Assembly (NCBI GenBank): GCA_963681975.1 | Contig: OY820613.1 | Span: forward strand, 2,976,001-3,040,000 | Length of the DNA stretch: 64,000 bases | Direction of reading: 5' to 3' | From: JANELJ01 sp024511395 | Lineage (GTDB): Bacteria; Pseudomonadota; Gammaproteobacteria; GRL18 | In this document: positions 8,663-18,319 of the stretch, one piece after another | Numbering within the stretch: position 1 is the stretch's first letter | Layout of the letters: the number at the start of each line of letters is the position of its first letter | Notes under the pieces: generated by a model | Told to the model about the DNA's origin: nothing | The model's database searches: none | Seen by the model: the letters and a program-made list of their open reading frames with translations, nothing else | Position numbers and translations under genes: made by a program

Positions 8663-9655
8663 TTATTTGGGTTCTATTTCTTTTAAGTGCCTGCCTACGG
8701 CCATTCGTGCACCCAGCCAGCCCAGCACACAACTGGATACCAGTAAAGTCAGACTGGTGTTAATACCCATTAAGCCTAGGGAAAATAATTCGCTGTTATT
8801 GTATAGAGATGATAAATGGGCCAGCGGATTACTGATCATCAGCAGGGACAGGTTGACCAGTAATATGGCTATCAGACTGCCAAACAGGCCGTACCAGAAA
8901 CCGGTATAAAGAAACGGTCGACGAATAAAACTATCTGTGGCGCCAATCAGTTTCATTACCACAATTTCACTGCGTCGGTTTTCAATGGCCAGGCGAATGG
9001 TATTACCGATAATGAGTAATACGGCCAGCGCCAGTAATGCACCAATAATAAAAATCCCCCGCTGAGCAATATGAATAATGGCATACAGGCGCTGCAGCCA
9101 CTGAATGTCCAGCTGAACCAGATTAACTTCCGGCAGTTTTTTTAAATCGGCCAGCAGGTGGTTGATCTGTTCCGCTTCATTATGCGTCAGGCTGGGATAG
9201 ACTATCAGCAAATGAGGCAGAGGATTATCTTTTAATGCTTTAAGGGCATCGCCAAAACCGGAGTTTTCCTGAAATTCTTTCAGGGCCGCAGCCCGATCAA
9301 TATGTTTAACCTGAGCTATTTCAGGCCAGGCATTGAGTTTTTTTTGTAGCCGATCAATGGCCTGAGTGCTGATATCCTGTTTCATAAACAGTGACATCTG
9401 GTTAATGCTGTCAAAGTCACCGCTGAGCTGTTTAGCGTGATCCAGTATAACATACAGACCGGCAGGCAAAGCCAGTGCAATACCCAGAGCGGCAGCCGTG
9501 AGCAGGGTTGAGAAAGGTGTACGGCTGAGCAGTCCTAGGGAATAAAAAAACACCTGCAGATGACGGACAAAAAATTCTTTAAAGTGTGAAGAAAAGCTGG
9601 GCCGTAGCTGTCTTAACTGAACCTGGCTTTCAGTGCTGCTGGATTGTCCGGCCAT
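8663..9655 (-). CDS. ftsX: Cell division protein FtsX
   Basis: Permease-like partner of FtsE. In the divisome it transmits ATP-driven conformational change to periplasmic activators of cell-wall hydrolases. The 330-residue protein has the FtsX plan: a cytoplasmic N-terminus, TM1 near residues 42-62, a periplasmic loop, then three TM segments in the C-terminal third (about 200-225, 250-275, 295-320). The start ATG overlaps the ftsE stop by one base (TAATG), which implies translational coupling. An IS982 remnant lies just downstream, where many gammaproteobacteria have rpoH. Confidence 0.95.
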   Translation of the reverse strand: MAGQSSSTESQVQLRQLRPSFSSHFKEFFVRHLQVFFYSLGLLSRTPFSTLLTAAALGIALALPAGLYVILDHAKQLSGDFDSINQMSLFMKQDISTQAIDRLQKKLNAWPEIAQVKHIDRAAALKEFQENSGFGDALKALKDNPLPHLLIVYPSLTHNEAEQINHLLADLKKLPEVNLVQLDIQWLQRLYAIIHIAQRGIFIIGALLALAVLLIIGNTIRLAIENRRSEIVVMKLIGATDSFIRRPFLYTGFWYGLFGSLIAILLVNLSLLMISNPLAHLSSLYNNSELFSLGLMGINTSLTLLVSSCVLGWLGARMAVGRHLKEIEPK

Positions 9656-10320
9656 TAGTCTTCCTCCACCGTCAGCAACTGACCATGCTCCAGGTGGACA
9701 ATACGTTTATCCAGTTGATTGATCAGGGGAATATCATGGGTAGCAATTAATACCGTTACGCCCACCTGGTTAAATGCCATAAACAGATCCATAATTTCCA
9801 GTGACAGATCGGGATCCAGATTACCGGTCGGTTCATCAGCCAGCAGCAAAGCCGGTTTATTGACTACTGCACGGGCGATACTGACTCGTTGCTGCTCACC
9901 CCCGGAAAGGGTAACCGGGTATTTTTTTTCATGACGTAGCAGGCCTACTTTATCCAGTGCGGCATGCACCCGTTTTTTAACTTCACGGGAAGAAAAACCG
10001 CTGATAATCAGGGGCAGGGCGACATTATCAAAAACGGTCCGATCATACAGTAACTGGTAATCCTGAAATATAATACCCATATTGCGACGCAGATAGGGCA
10101 GGGTATGACGGCTGACTTTATGCAGATTTTTTCCGCCGATAATGACATTACCGGTGGTAGCCCGTTCAATCAGAGCAATTAACTTAAGCAGAGTACTTTT
10201 TCCGGCACCGGAATGCCCGGTTAAAAAAGCCATTTCACCCTGATGCAGATGAAAATTAACATGACTTAATGCTTCATTTCCCCCCGGGTAACGCTTACTG
10301 ACCTGATCAAACAGAATCAT
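9655..10320 (-). CDS. ftsE: Cell division ATP-binding protein FtsE
   Basis: ABC-type ATPase of the FtsEX complex. Walker A GHSGAGKST (about residue 36), Q-loop FQDYQLL, signature LSGGEQQR and Walker B LLLADEPTGNLD are all intact, with a switch histidine in IATHD. The start chosen is the ATG at 10320 (MILFDQVSKRYPGG), giving 221 residues, the family's usual length. An upstream in-frame ATG at 10332 is possible but adds four atypical residues. It lies between ftsY and ftsX on the same strand in the conserved ftsYEX order. Confidence 0.95.
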   Translation of the reverse strand: MILFDQVSKRYPGGNEALSHVNFHLHQGEMAFLTGHSGAGKSTLLKLIALIERATTGNVIIGGKNLHKVSRHTLPYLRRNMGIIFQDYQLLYDRTVFDNVALPLIISGFSSREVKKRVHAALDKVGLLRHEKKYPVTLSGGEQQRVSIARAVVNKPALLLADEPTGNLDPDLSLEIMDLFMAFNQVGVTVLIATHDIPLINQLDKRIVHLEHGQLLTVEED

Positions 10321-10369
10321 AAAAACCAACAACCCTTTATTATTATTCTTCTAAAAACTGAAACTTCTT

Positions 10370-11458
10370 TCACTCTTCCCGACTTAATAATGCCTGGACA
10401 AATTCCTTGGCATCAAAGGGCCGTAGATCATCAATACTTTCCCCCACGCCAATAAAGCGAATAGGAATATTCAGTTTTTTGGCGATAGCAAAAATAATCC
10501 CGCCCTTGGCGGTGCCGTCAAGCTTGGTGACTGTAATACCGGTCAAACCCACAGTATTATTAAATTCCATAGCCTGGTTCAGGGCATTCTGTCCGGTACC
10601 GGCATCCACCACCAGCATAATTTCATGGGGGGCGGTGTCATCTATCTTGGAAGCGACCCGTTTAACCTTGGCCAGTTCATCCATTAAGTTGGACTGGGTG
10701 TGCAGGCGTCCGGCGGTGTCGGCAATAACAATATCAATATTACGTGCCTTACCGGCCTCAATGGCATCATAGATCACCGAAGCCGAGTCGGCACCGGTAT
10801 GCTGGGCAATGACTGGAATATTATTGCGTTCACCCCAGACCTGTAACTGTTCCACTGCGGCAGCACGGAAGGTATCCCCGGCGGCCAGCATCACAGAATG
10901 GCCTTCGTTCTGAAACTTTTTGGCCAGCTTGCCGATAGTTGTGGTTTTACCGGCACCATTAATGCCCACCATTAAAACCACATAGGGCTGTTTAGTGGCA
11001 TCAATACTAAAGGGAATATTAACCGGCTCCAGCAGTGCTGTCATTTCTTCTTCCATGACCTGAAACAGAGAGTTGGCATCAGAGAGCTGTTTACGGGAAA
11101 TGCGGTCTGTCAGGTTTTCAATAATAGCCATGGTGGCCTCAACACCCATATCGGACATCAGCAACTGGGTTTCGATTTCTTCCAGCAAATCATCATCAAT
11201 TTCCTTTTTACCCAGAATAACATTGCTGATCCCTTCAGTTATGGAACTGCGGGTCTTGCTCAGACGTTGCTTCAGTCGTCCAAATAATCCCTTCTTGCTT
11301 TCGGGTGCGGTATTTTCCTGATAGGTTTTTTCAGGAAGATTATTTTCGGTACTGGAAGCGGCTTCAGGAGCCTGCTCCTGAGTTAAATCAGCATTATCTG
11401 AGGAACTGTTTTCCTTTTTATCGGTCTCTTTATTATTGCGCTTTATAAAACTGAACAT
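10370..11458 (-). CDS. ftsY: Signal recognition particle receptor FtsY
   Basis: SRP-type GTPase at the inner membrane that receives ribosome-nascent chain complexes from Ffh. The 362-residue protein begins with an acidic, low-complexity A domain (residues 1-60). The N domain follows, then the G domain with GINGAGKTTT (G1), DTFRAAAVEQL, DTAGRLHTQ (G3), TKLDGTAKGG (G4) and the C-terminal GVGESIDDLRPF. It is first in ftsY-ftsE-ftsX and divergent from the M16 peptidase pair. Confidence 0.95.
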   Translation of the reverse strand: MFSFIKRNNKETDKKENSSSDNADLTQEQAPEAASSTENNLPEKTYQENTAPESKKGLFGRLKQRLSKTRSSITEGISNVILGKKEIDDDLLEEIETQLLMSDMGVEATMAIIENLTDRISRKQLSDANSLFQVMEEEMTALLEPVNIPFSIDATKQPYVVLMVGINGAGKTTTIGKLAKKFQNEGHSVMLAAGDTFRAAAVEQLQVWGERNNIPVIAQHTGADSASVIYDAIEAGKARNIDIVIADTAGRLHTQSNLMDELAKVKRVASKIDDTAPHEIMLVVDAGTGQNALNQAMEFNNTVGLTGITVTKLDGTAKGGIIFAIAKKLNIPIRFIGVGESIDDLRPFDAKEFVQALLSREE

Positions 11459-11641
11459 AGAGTATGTGTTTTCTCGGTTAACAGATAAACGTGTCTGGCT
11501 AATGCCTGTATTGAATGAATTTAAACTTTATCTAAGTGATATATCTAAGTTATACTGGTTCATTAAAATAAATCAGCACTAAACCAGTTATTTTACCTGA
11601 TAAACCGGTAAAAAGTTAGGAAATAGGAAGAGAAGATCTTT

Positions 11642-13099
11642 ATGACAGGAAAAAACCTGAACAAAATACCACTAAAAACCTTAATCACAGGATTTAGCAG
11701 CCTGTTAATGCTTTTGTTTGTAAATACGGTACTGGCAGAAACCGTTCAATCGGATATACAGGGAGATAAAAGTGTCTATGAAAAAATGCTGCCTAATGGC
11801 ATGAAAGTTATTGTCAAACCTGACCATCGTGCGCCAGTGGTGGTATCCCAGGTCTGGTATCGGGTTGGTTCCAGTTATGAAAGCGGAGGAACCACTGGTG
11901 TGTCCCATGTGCTGGAACATATGATGTTTAAAGGCACAGAAAAATTTCCGGCCGGTGAATTCAATAAAATTATTGCCCGCAATGGCGGGGATGATAATGC
12001 CTTTACTTCCAAAGATTATACAGCCTACTACCAGAAATTGGAAAAAAGCCGTTTAAAGGTCAGTTTTGAACTGGAATCAGACCGTATGCGCGGTCTGTTA
12101 TTACCGGAAGAAGAATTTAAAAAAGAAATCATGGTGGTGATGGAAGAACGCCGTATGCGTACTGACGATAAGCCGCAGGCTCTGACTTATGAGCAGTTTA
12201 ATGCCACTGCCTTTGACAGTAGCGGCTACCACAATTCGGTTATCGGCTGGATGGATGATCTGAAAAATATGACGGTCGATGATCTGCGCCAGTGGTATGA
12301 GCGTTATTATGCACCTAATAATGCCATTCTGGTGGTGGTCGGTGATGTAGAACCACAGGCCGTGTTTAAGCTGGCTGAACAGTATTTTGGCGACTTAAAA
12401 CCCTTTAAGGTGAAATCGGTCAAGCCGCGGATTGAAGTAAAACAGAAAGGCCCTAAACAGGTGGAAATGCTGCTGGAAGCTAAACTGCCCTATTTGATCA
12501 TGGGCTATAAGGTTCCGGTAATAAATACTGCTGAACAGCAATGGGAACCCTATGCTCTGGATCTGCTGGCCGGACTCATGGACGGCGGAGACAGTGCCCG
12601 TTTTAGTAAACATCTGGTCAGAGGGAGTAAAATTGCCACTTCTGCAGAAGCCGGTTATTCCCTGGAATCCCGTATGCAGACTCTGTTTTTACTGGACGCT
12701 ACTCCAGCTAAAGATGTGGCCGTGGATGAGTTAAAAGCCGCCCTGCTTAAGGAAGTGGAAGATATAAAACAGAAACCGGTATCCGAAGAAGAACTGCTGC
12801 GCGTTAAAGCGCAGGTGATTTCATCGGCGGTTTATGAGCAGGATTCCATGTTTTATCAGGCCATGAAAATCGGCATTGCTGAAACAACCGGTATCGGTTG
12901 GGAAGAACAAAGCCGCTATGTAGAGCGGATTCAGGCCATAACCCTGGAGCAGATCCAGCAGGTGGCCCGTAAATACCTGATCCCTAAAACACTGACCATT
13001 GCTCGTTTAACCCCGATTGATAAACAGGCTCAAAACCATCAGTCTCAAAAGAATGCGGCTAATGCAAAAGCAGAAACAGCCAGCATGGAGGTTAAATAA
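11642..13099 (+). CDS. M16-family zinc peptidase (catalytic partner)
   Basis: Pitrilysin-type metallopeptidase, exported to the periplasm by an N-terminal signal peptide (hydrophobic run about residues 15-31, ending VLA). The inverted zinc motif HVLEH (HXXEH) at about residues 89-93 is present, with the distal glutamate region ELESDRMRG downstream. It is 485 residues long, the size of a two-domain M16B subunit. A good ribosome site (AGGAAGAGAAG) precedes the ATG. The next gene begins two bases after the stop and codes for a homologue without the zinc motif, so the two probably form a heterodimer. The substrate is unknown. Confidence 0.92.
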   Translation: MTGKNLNKIPLKTLITGFSSLLMLLFVNTVLAETVQSDIQGDKSVYEKMLPNGMKVIVKPDHRAPVVVSQVWYRVGSSYESGGTTGVSHVLEHMMFKGTEKFPAGEFNKIIARNGGDDNAFTSKDYTAYYQKLEKSRLKVSFELESDRMRGLLLPEEEFKKEIMVVMEERRMRTDDKPQALTYEQFNATAFDSSGYHNSVIGWMDDLKNMTVDDLRQWYERYYAPNNAILVVVGDVEPQAVFKLAEQYFGDLKPFKVKSVKPRIEVKQKGPKQVEMLLEAKLPYLIMGYKVPVINTAEQQWEPYALDLLAGLMDGGDSARFSKHLVRGSKIATSAEAGYSLESRMQTLFLLDATPAKDVAVDELKAALLKEVEDIKQKPVSEEELLRVKAQVISSAVYEQDSMFYQAMKIGIAETTGIGWEEQSRYVERIQAITLEQIQQVARKYLIPKTLTIARLTPIDKQAQNHQSQKNAANAKAETASMEVK

Positions 13100-13100
13100 A

Positions 13101-14504
13101 ATGCGCAATAAAATTTTTAAATTAAAAACAGTTCTTATTTTGACCCTGGCTTTTACTTCCCTGAGCTTTTTAACTACCGCAGGCTATGCTCAGAAGATTA
13201 AAACGGATGGCCATACTGACCGTGTCGGAAAAGTCAGCCGCTGGTACACCAGTAACGGCATGGAAGTGCTGTTCCAGAAAGCCGATACCCTGCCCATGAT
13301 TGACTTTCGTCTGATATTTGATGCCGGTGCTGCCAGAGACAGCAGTTTTAAGTCAAAAGACGGTATTGTGCTGGCCGGTCTGGCTAAACTCACTAACGGT
13401 CTGGTCTTTGAAGGCACTAAAAATTTGAATGCCGATCAGATTGCCGAGCAGTTTGCTTCTCTGGGTATTGACTATAGCAGTGGCAATTATCGGGATATGG
13501 CTTTAATTAATATTCGTACCCTGAGCTATGACAAACAGAAAAACGGTGCCTTAAAACTGCTGACTGAAGTTCTGGTCAATGCCAGTTTCCCAGAGGAAGC
13601 GATACAGCGTGAAGTGGCCAGGATGCTGGTACAGCTGGATTATATTGAACAGACACCGTCTAAAAAAGCTTCCCGTGCCTTTTATGAAACTCTGTATAAA
13701 AACCATCCCTACGGCACACCGCCCGGAGGTAATAAAGACAGCCTTAAAGCTTTAACGCGGAATGATCTGCTTAAATATTATAAACAGTATTATGTAGCAA
13801 AAAATGCGGTACTGGCTATTGTAGGCGATCTGAGTGAACAGCAGGCGCGGGACTATGCCGAGCAGATCAGTGCGGCTTTACCTGAAGGCAGAAAAGCTGC
13901 ACAATTACCAACAGCTCCGCAGCTGGCTAACGCCGAAGAAGTCCGCATTAACCATGCTTCCATCCAAACCACCGTTCTTATGGGCCAGCCCGGGATTAAA
14001 CGCAGCGATAAGGATTATTATGCGCTTTATGTAGGCAATCACATTCTGGGCGGTAGTGGCTTTAGTGCTCGGCTAATGAAAGAGGTACGGGTCAAACGCG
14101 GCTTAACCTATAGTATAGGCAGTTATCTGATACCCATGCATGCCGAAGGGCCGTATCAGTTCAGCTTTGCCACCAAGCAGAGTTCAACCCAAGAGGCCAT
14201 TGATCTGGTCAGACTGAACCTGAAACAGTATATTGAAAAGGGCCCGACTCAGGAAGAACTGGATAATGCCAAACTGAATATCACCGGCAGTTTCCCTTTA
14301 AAACAGGCCAGTAATAAAAACATTGTAGAAAATCTGGCCGTGATAGGCTTTTATGATTTACCTCTGGATTATCTGGACAAATACAATGCCCATATTGAAG
14401 CCGTCACCCTGGAGCAGATAAAGTCCGCCTTTAAACGCCGGGTACACCCCGATAAAATGGCAACTATTATTGTGGGCCCGGATGTTGAAAAACTCACAGA
14501 CTAG
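13101..14504 (+). CDS. M16-family peptidase homologue (non-catalytic partner)
   Basis: Second M16 protein, about 467 residues, with a signal peptide (MRNKIFKLKTVLILTLAFTS). The position of the HXXEH motif is occupied by GLAKLTNGLVFEGT, so it cannot bind zinc. The C-terminal-type sequence RVKRGLTYSIGSYL is kept; in M16B pairs the equivalent Arg/Tyr region contributes to the partner's active site. The ATG at 13101 follows the stop of the catalytic partner by one base. A start in the preceding gene is possible in frame but would remove the signal peptide from the N-terminus. Confidence 0.92.
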   Translation: MRNKIFKLKTVLILTLAFTSLSFLTTAGYAQKIKTDGHTDRVGKVSRWYTSNGMEVLFQKADTLPMIDFRLIFDAGAARDSSFKSKDGIVLAGLAKLTNGLVFEGTKNLNADQIAEQFASLGIDYSSGNYRDMALINIRTLSYDKQKNGALKLLTEVLVNASFPEEAIQREVARMLVQLDYIEQTPSKKASRAFYETLYKNHPYGTPPGGNKDSLKALTRNDLLKYYKQYYVAKNAVLAIVGDLSEQQARDYAEQISAALPEGRKAAQLPTAPQLANAEEVRINHASIQTTVLMGQPGIKRSDKDYYALYVGNHILGGSGFSARLMKEVRVKRGLTYSIGSYLIPMHAEGPYQFSFATKQSSTQEAIDLVRLNLKQYIEKGPTQEELDNAKLNITGSFPLKQASNKNIVENLAVIGFYDLPLDYLDKYNAHIEAVTLEQIKSAFKRRVHPDKMATIIVGPDVEKLTD

Positions 14505-15096
14505 AAAAAAGCCATTAGCAGGAAAAAAGGCTGCGGTAAAAAAGGGTAGTAATGAACTGCGCATTATAGGCGGCCAGTGGCGCGGGCGTAAACTGAAATT
14601 CCCAGACGGTGAAGGCCTGCGTCCCACCATGGATCGTGTCAGAGAAACTCTGTTTAACTGGCTGCAGGCCGATATCGCCGATGCCCGCTGTCTGGATCTG
14701 TTTTCCGGCAGCGGCGCCCTGGGCTTTGAGGCTGTGTCACGTTTTGCCGCGCAGGTTGTTATGGTGGATAACAATCCCCAGGCCATCAAAATGCTCCGAA
14801 GCAATCTGGCCCTATTAAAAGTGGACAATGGCCAGGCGGTACATATGGATGCTGCCGCTTATCTACAGCAGGAAAATGTCGGCCCTTTTGATATTGTTTT
14901 TCTTGACCCGCCGTTTAACCAGCATTTAGTAGAAAAATTTTGCCAGTTGCTGCATCAATCTGGCAGTCTGTCAGAACAGGCGGTGATTTATATCGAAATG
15001 GAAAAAAACACACCACTGCCTCAGCTGCCGGAACTGTGGTATATCACTAAAAACAAAACAGCCGGGCAACTGGCTTATTATTTAATTGATACCTGA
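14482..15096 (+). CDS. rsmD: 16S rRNA (guanine(966)-N2)-methyltransferase RsmD
   Basis: SAM-dependent methyltransferase that modifies G966 of 16S rRNA in the 30S subunit. The N-terminal RIIGGQWRGRKLKFPDGEGLRPT is family-typical. Motif I appears as DLFSGSGALGFEA and the catalytic motif IV as FLDPPF. The ATG at 14482 overlaps the end of the upstream M16 gene by 23 bases; a TTG four codons earlier is less likely. The N-terminus has a Lys-rich extension of roughly 20 residues before the conserved fold. In many gammaproteobacteria rsmD is next to ftsY or coaD, and here coaD follows after an IS insertion. Confidence 0.92.
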   Translation: MLKNSQTRKKPLAGKKAAVKKGSNELRIIGGQWRGRKLKFPDGEGLRPTMDRVRETLFNWLQADIADARCLDLFSGSGALGFEAVSRFAAQVVMVDNNPQAIKMLRSNLALLKVDNGQAVHMDAAAYLQQENVGPFDIVFLDPPFNQHLVEKFCQLLHQSGSLSEQAVIYIEMEKNTPLPQLPELWYITKNKTAGQLAYYLIDT

Positions 15097-15225
15097 TGGT
15101 GCTTTTATAAAATTATAGATATTAAACTAAACTAAAGTTTAGAGCGACAGCTCACCCTTGAGAGTCCTGTTTCGCTCATACGTTCTTTAACAATTTGTTT
15201 ATAACCAGCTGTTTTGAAATTGTTT

Positions 15226-16407
15226 TTATAACAAATCTTCAAATCGCCTTAAAATATCCGTATCCGGTGGCTGGAATTTTTGGGACTTACTATCCCACCA
15301 GTCCCTGACCCTAACCTGCGAAAAATACCTTATCAATCCCATTCGTATTCTTCCGGCAGTAATGGGTGTATTCTTTCGCCAGGGCATATTATCAATTAAG
15401 CGCAATACCGGGTCCGGACATTTAATAGCCCGCAATTGAGGTATAATATACCCCGGAGCAATAATGTGTACCCATCGATGTAACACCTTCCGGGTTTTCT
15501 GCCATGTCTGTTTCATGCCCCAGTCATTTTTTAACTGATTGAACAAGGGCTCAATCGACCAGCGCTTTTCATAAGCGATAATAATATCCAGACCACTTAA
15601 CTGCATATCTGTTGACAGTAATAGACGTGGTCTTTTTTTCCCTTTAGAGTCCTCAAACTCACACCAGACAAAGCATACCGACTGGCCATTCAGAAAGCGG
15701 GCTTTAGCCACCGCTGTTCGGTAATTAACCTGCTGTTCACGTCCATACAGGTGTACGGTTTCCTTATTTAAAGGCAGCCGTTTAATTTCTTCTTTTGTAT
15801 AACATGTTCCATATTTTCCGGGTCGTCCCCGGCCTTTACGTTGCCAGGGTCGTTTATATAATACGGTATCGATTCGTACCTGACCTATAACCGTCATATT
15901 ATAAGCCTGTACCGATTCAATAAAAGAACGGCACATATACCAACTGTCCACCAATACAGTAACCGCTTTATCTTTTAGCGGTTACTGTAATGCCCGGATA
16001 AGACTTCGGGCAATCACCAGTTTACCACTGTTACCGGCCTGTGGTGTTAAACGTAATAACAATGGCAGAGGCGTATTACAGCCAGAACGCTTAACAATCG
16101 CAACCAGTGCTACCCGGCATTGCCCTCTGACATACCGGGACAGATTGGTTTTATTACCATGCTGGTGGTGTATCTGACTCATGGGTGCCTTTTTGGAATG
16201 ACGCAGCACGATAGAGTCATCTATGGCCAGATAAACCGGATTATCCCCAAACAGCTTTAGAAACAGGGCCGTCCACTGTCTCATCAGTTTAAGATAAGAC
16301 CAATGACCGGTTTCAAGCCATTTATAATAACCGGGCCATTGCCTGGCCATGCCCACTATCCAGATAGCACTGGTTACAAACCCTGATTGAGTTAATAAAC
16401 TGCCCAT
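15226..16407 (-). pseudogene. IS4b transposase, N-terminally deleted with nonsense codon
   Basis: The frame starts at MGSLLTQSGFVTSA, about 35 residues later than in the copy at 54.2-55.0 kb. It is then interrupted by TAA near 15980, where that copy reads RALLKPLKDK. The IS4-type Y-x2-R-x3-E-x6-K signature is intact in YEKRWSIEPLFNQLK, as is the first Asp region LAIDDSIVLR. Not functional. Confidence 0.8.
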
Positions 16408-16408
16408 T

Positions 16409-16442
16409 CCGCTTCTTAAAAGATCGCTCTTTTAAGAAGCGG
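16409..16442. repeat. Perfect hairpin in IS4b leader
   Basis: Fifteen-base arms (CCGCTTCTTAAAAGA and its complement) around a 4-base loop, just upstream of the transposase. The equivalent hairpin is present but less perfect in the other IS4b copies. It may limit read-through into the transposase gene. Confidence 0.6.
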
Positions 16443-16662
16443 CAGCAATGCTGCCAAATTTTTGTCAACTGTTTTTTACTTTTTTTTACATTTTTTTCCT
16501 GTTTTTACTGAATTATTTTGTTTACCTCGGAGTAACAGGGACACCCGGCCCCTGTTACGGACTATCAGTTAACTGAGGTAATCAATAAATTTTAAATGAT
16601 TCTCCTTTTTGGGGGAGCTGAAACTCTAAACTTTAGATATTAAATATATAGGTTAATAATTT

Positions 16663-16851
16663 ATGGATAAGCAAAGAAACCCGGGTGTTTCCCGTGATAA
16701 CAGTATATCGGATGAAGGCCTTGAGCGGTTGGAAAAACATCTTAAAGGTGGAACAAAAATGACTCAAATGGTTCTGGAACAATGGATTAAGCGCTATGGT
16801 GAACCTGCTAGGGTGTTAATTAAACAGTATTGGCCTGAACTGGAATTGTAA
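16663..16851 (+). CDS. Small hypothetical protein
   Basis: Sixty-two codons, charged, no signal peptide or membrane segment: MDKQRNPGVSRDNSISDEG..., ending in WIKRYGEPARVLIKQYWPEL. I do not recognise the family. It starts 26 bases after the IS4b copy ends, on the same strand as the genes that follow. The IS could therefore have cut away its natural promoter. The composition looks protein-like, but there is no clear ribosome site. Confidence 0.45.
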   Translation: MDKQRNPGVSRDNSISDEGLERLEKHLKGGTKMTQMVLEQWIKRYGEPARVLIKQYWPELEL

Positions 16852-16919
16852 TTAATGCTGGTATGCGTTGCTTTGGCAAGGTAAAATAAGTATCTGTTAA
16901 TATAGATGCCGGAAAAAAT

Positions 16920-17340
16920 ATGCAGTTTGAAGTCACTGAAGAAGAAAGAAAAAAAGCCAAAATTCCCCATGATCTGTTCTTGGTGAACCTGATTAACAAT
17001 CATATTCTGATTTTTGTGGCAACTTTGGGTATGGCTTCCAGCTGGGCATGGCCAATGCTGGCTGTGCCGCTGGCAAATTGCCGTTAAGCGCAGCTGGTTT
17101 TTTATTAAAATGATCTTGGTGTTAATGGCCATTGGCGCAATTAGCATATACGGCTATACCAGTCTAGGCTGGATGAAAGAAGCTGTATATGCCCTGATTG
17201 GCGGTGTTTGTCTGTTGCCGGTCATGGTTATCTTAATGGAATCAGATGCCCTGCACAGCGCCGATCAGGTTAAATTACCCGACAGTATGGTTGAAAAATA
17301 CCCTGCACCATCCAATGTAAAAGTTATAGTAGAAGAATAA
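16920..17340 (+). pseudogene. Small two-TM membrane protein gene with a frameshift
   Basis: Frame one starts at the ATG at 16920 (MQFEVTEEERKKAKIPHDLF) and reaches a hydrophobic stretch (ILIFVATLGMASSWAWPM) before TAA at 17085. The adjacent frame continues a membrane protein at once (KRSWFFIKMILVLMAIGAIS...), ending KVIVEE at 17340. Joining the two needs a one-base indel near 17060-17085 and yields about 140 residues. The family is not recognised. It lies 11 bases upstream of coaD and probably shared its transcript. A sequencing error would give the same picture. Confidence 0.5.
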
Positions 17341-17351
17341 GCGGACAATTT

Positions 17352-17828
17352 ATGGTCAATGCTGTCTATCCGGGAACCTTTGATCCCATTACTAATGGTC
17401 ATATAGACATGGTGGTGCGCGCCACTAAAATGTTTGAAAAAGTGATTGTGGCTGTAGCGGACAATACCGGCAAACAACCTCTGTTTACTTTAGACGAACG
17501 GGTTGAGCTGGCCAGCCGGGTGTTAAGTGAGCTACCCGGGGTTGAAGTCATCGGCTTTAATACCCTGCTGGTGGATTTTGCCAGAAAACATAATGCCTCG
17601 GTGATTCTAAGAGGGCTTAGAGCCGTTTCAGATTATGAATACGAGTTCCAGCTGGCGGGTATGAATCGTAATCTGGCACCGGATATAGAAACGGTTTTTC
17701 TGACCACGGCGGAAAATTATGCTTTTTTATCTTCTAGCCTGGTTAAAGAAGTGGCCAGATTAGGCGGTGATGTCAGCCGCTTTCTGCCACAGCAAGTAAT
17801 AGCTGAAATAAAAAAGAAATTAGGTTAA
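17352..17828 (+). CDS. coaD: Phosphopantetheine adenylyltransferase CoaD
   Basis: Catalyses the penultimate step of coenzyme A synthesis (4'-phosphopantetheine + ATP to dephospho-CoA). The 158-residue cytosolic enzyme shows the nucleotidyltransferase motif YPGTFDPITNGHIDMV (TxGH-type) at residues 6-21. The second ATP-binding region is LRAVSDYEYEFQLAGMNR, and the C-terminal SSSLVKEVARLGGDVSRFLP is characteristic. Length and motifs match the family fully. It is followed by a ferredoxin, as in many gammaproteobacteria. Confidence 0.96.
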   Translation: MVNAVYPGTFDPITNGHIDMVVRATKMFEKVIVAVADNTGKQPLFTLDERVELASRVLSELPGVEVIGFNTLLVDFARKHNASVILRGLRAVSDYEYEFQLAGMNRNLAPDIETVFLTTAENYAFLSSSLVKEVARLGGDVSRFLPQQVIAEIKKKLG

Positions 17829-18030
17829 TATATCGACACCTGACAGGGTGGACAGCGTTCATATTTCCTTTGCTTCTCTTTATAGCAAATTTTAGATCGG
17901 AGAAAGGGATATTGAGGGGGAACCTGGTAAAACCAGTGTTCAGTAACCGTTTTGAAGCACAGGTATTGCAACACCTTGTTTCAGTTACAAACTTATTAAT
18001 TATTAAGATTATCTATTTTGGAGGTTTCCA

Positions 18031-18279
18031 ATGGCGTTATATATCACTGATGAATGTATTAACTGTGATGTGTGCGAACCCGAATGTCCCAATGAAGCGA
18101 TTTATATGGGTGAAGAGATTTATGAAATCAATCCTGATCTCTGTACCGAATGTGTCGGCCACTATGATGAACCTCAATGTGTGGAAGTTTGTCCTGTTGA
18201 CTGTATCCCCAAGGATCCGGATCATGAAGAAACCTATGAAGAGCTGATGGCCAAATACAAAAAACTGACAGGTGGTTAG
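18031..18279 (+). CDS. YfhL-type 2[4Fe-4S] ferredoxin
   Basis: An 82-residue electron carrier with two cluster sites. The first is CINCDVCEPECPNEAIYMG (CxxCxxCxxxCP). The second is CTECVGHYDEPQCVEVCPVDCI, which has the longer spacing seen in YfhL/Alvin-type ferredoxins. The acidic C-terminal extension (KDPDHEETYEELMAKYKKL) is also family-typical. A strong GGAGG site lies seven bases before the ATG, and an intrinsic terminator follows. The physiological partner is not evident from the sequence. Confidence 0.95.
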   Translation: MALYITDECINCDVCEPECPNEAIYMGEEIYEINPDLCTECVGHYDEPQCVEVCPVDCIPKDPDHEETYEELMAKYKKLTGG

Positions 18280-18319
18280 ATTTCCCCTTACTTTTTTGTG
18301 TTTAAGTCTTCATTTTATA

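Larger units (their letters stand above)
15132..16636 (-). mobile_element. IS4-family element 'IS4b', copy 1
   Basis: Terminal inverted repeats CTAAAGTTTAGAG...CTCTAAACTTTAG bound a 1505-bp element. ATATTAAA occurs beside each end, although on the left five extra bases (CTAAA) intervene. This copy lacks the large palindromic module found in the leader of the other copies, and it has lost the transposase N-terminus. Confidence 0.85.

Noticed and set aside
10407..10772. Plus-strand ORF of 121 codons inside ftsY
   Set aside because: Low-complexity Ser/Pro/Ala-rich shadow of the ftsY codons, no ribosome site, no protein-like pattern.
17829..18030. Possible RNA gene between coaD and the ferredoxin
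   Set aside because: No tRNA fold, no conserved stems and no promoter-terminator pair could be seen; it looks like an ordinary leader.
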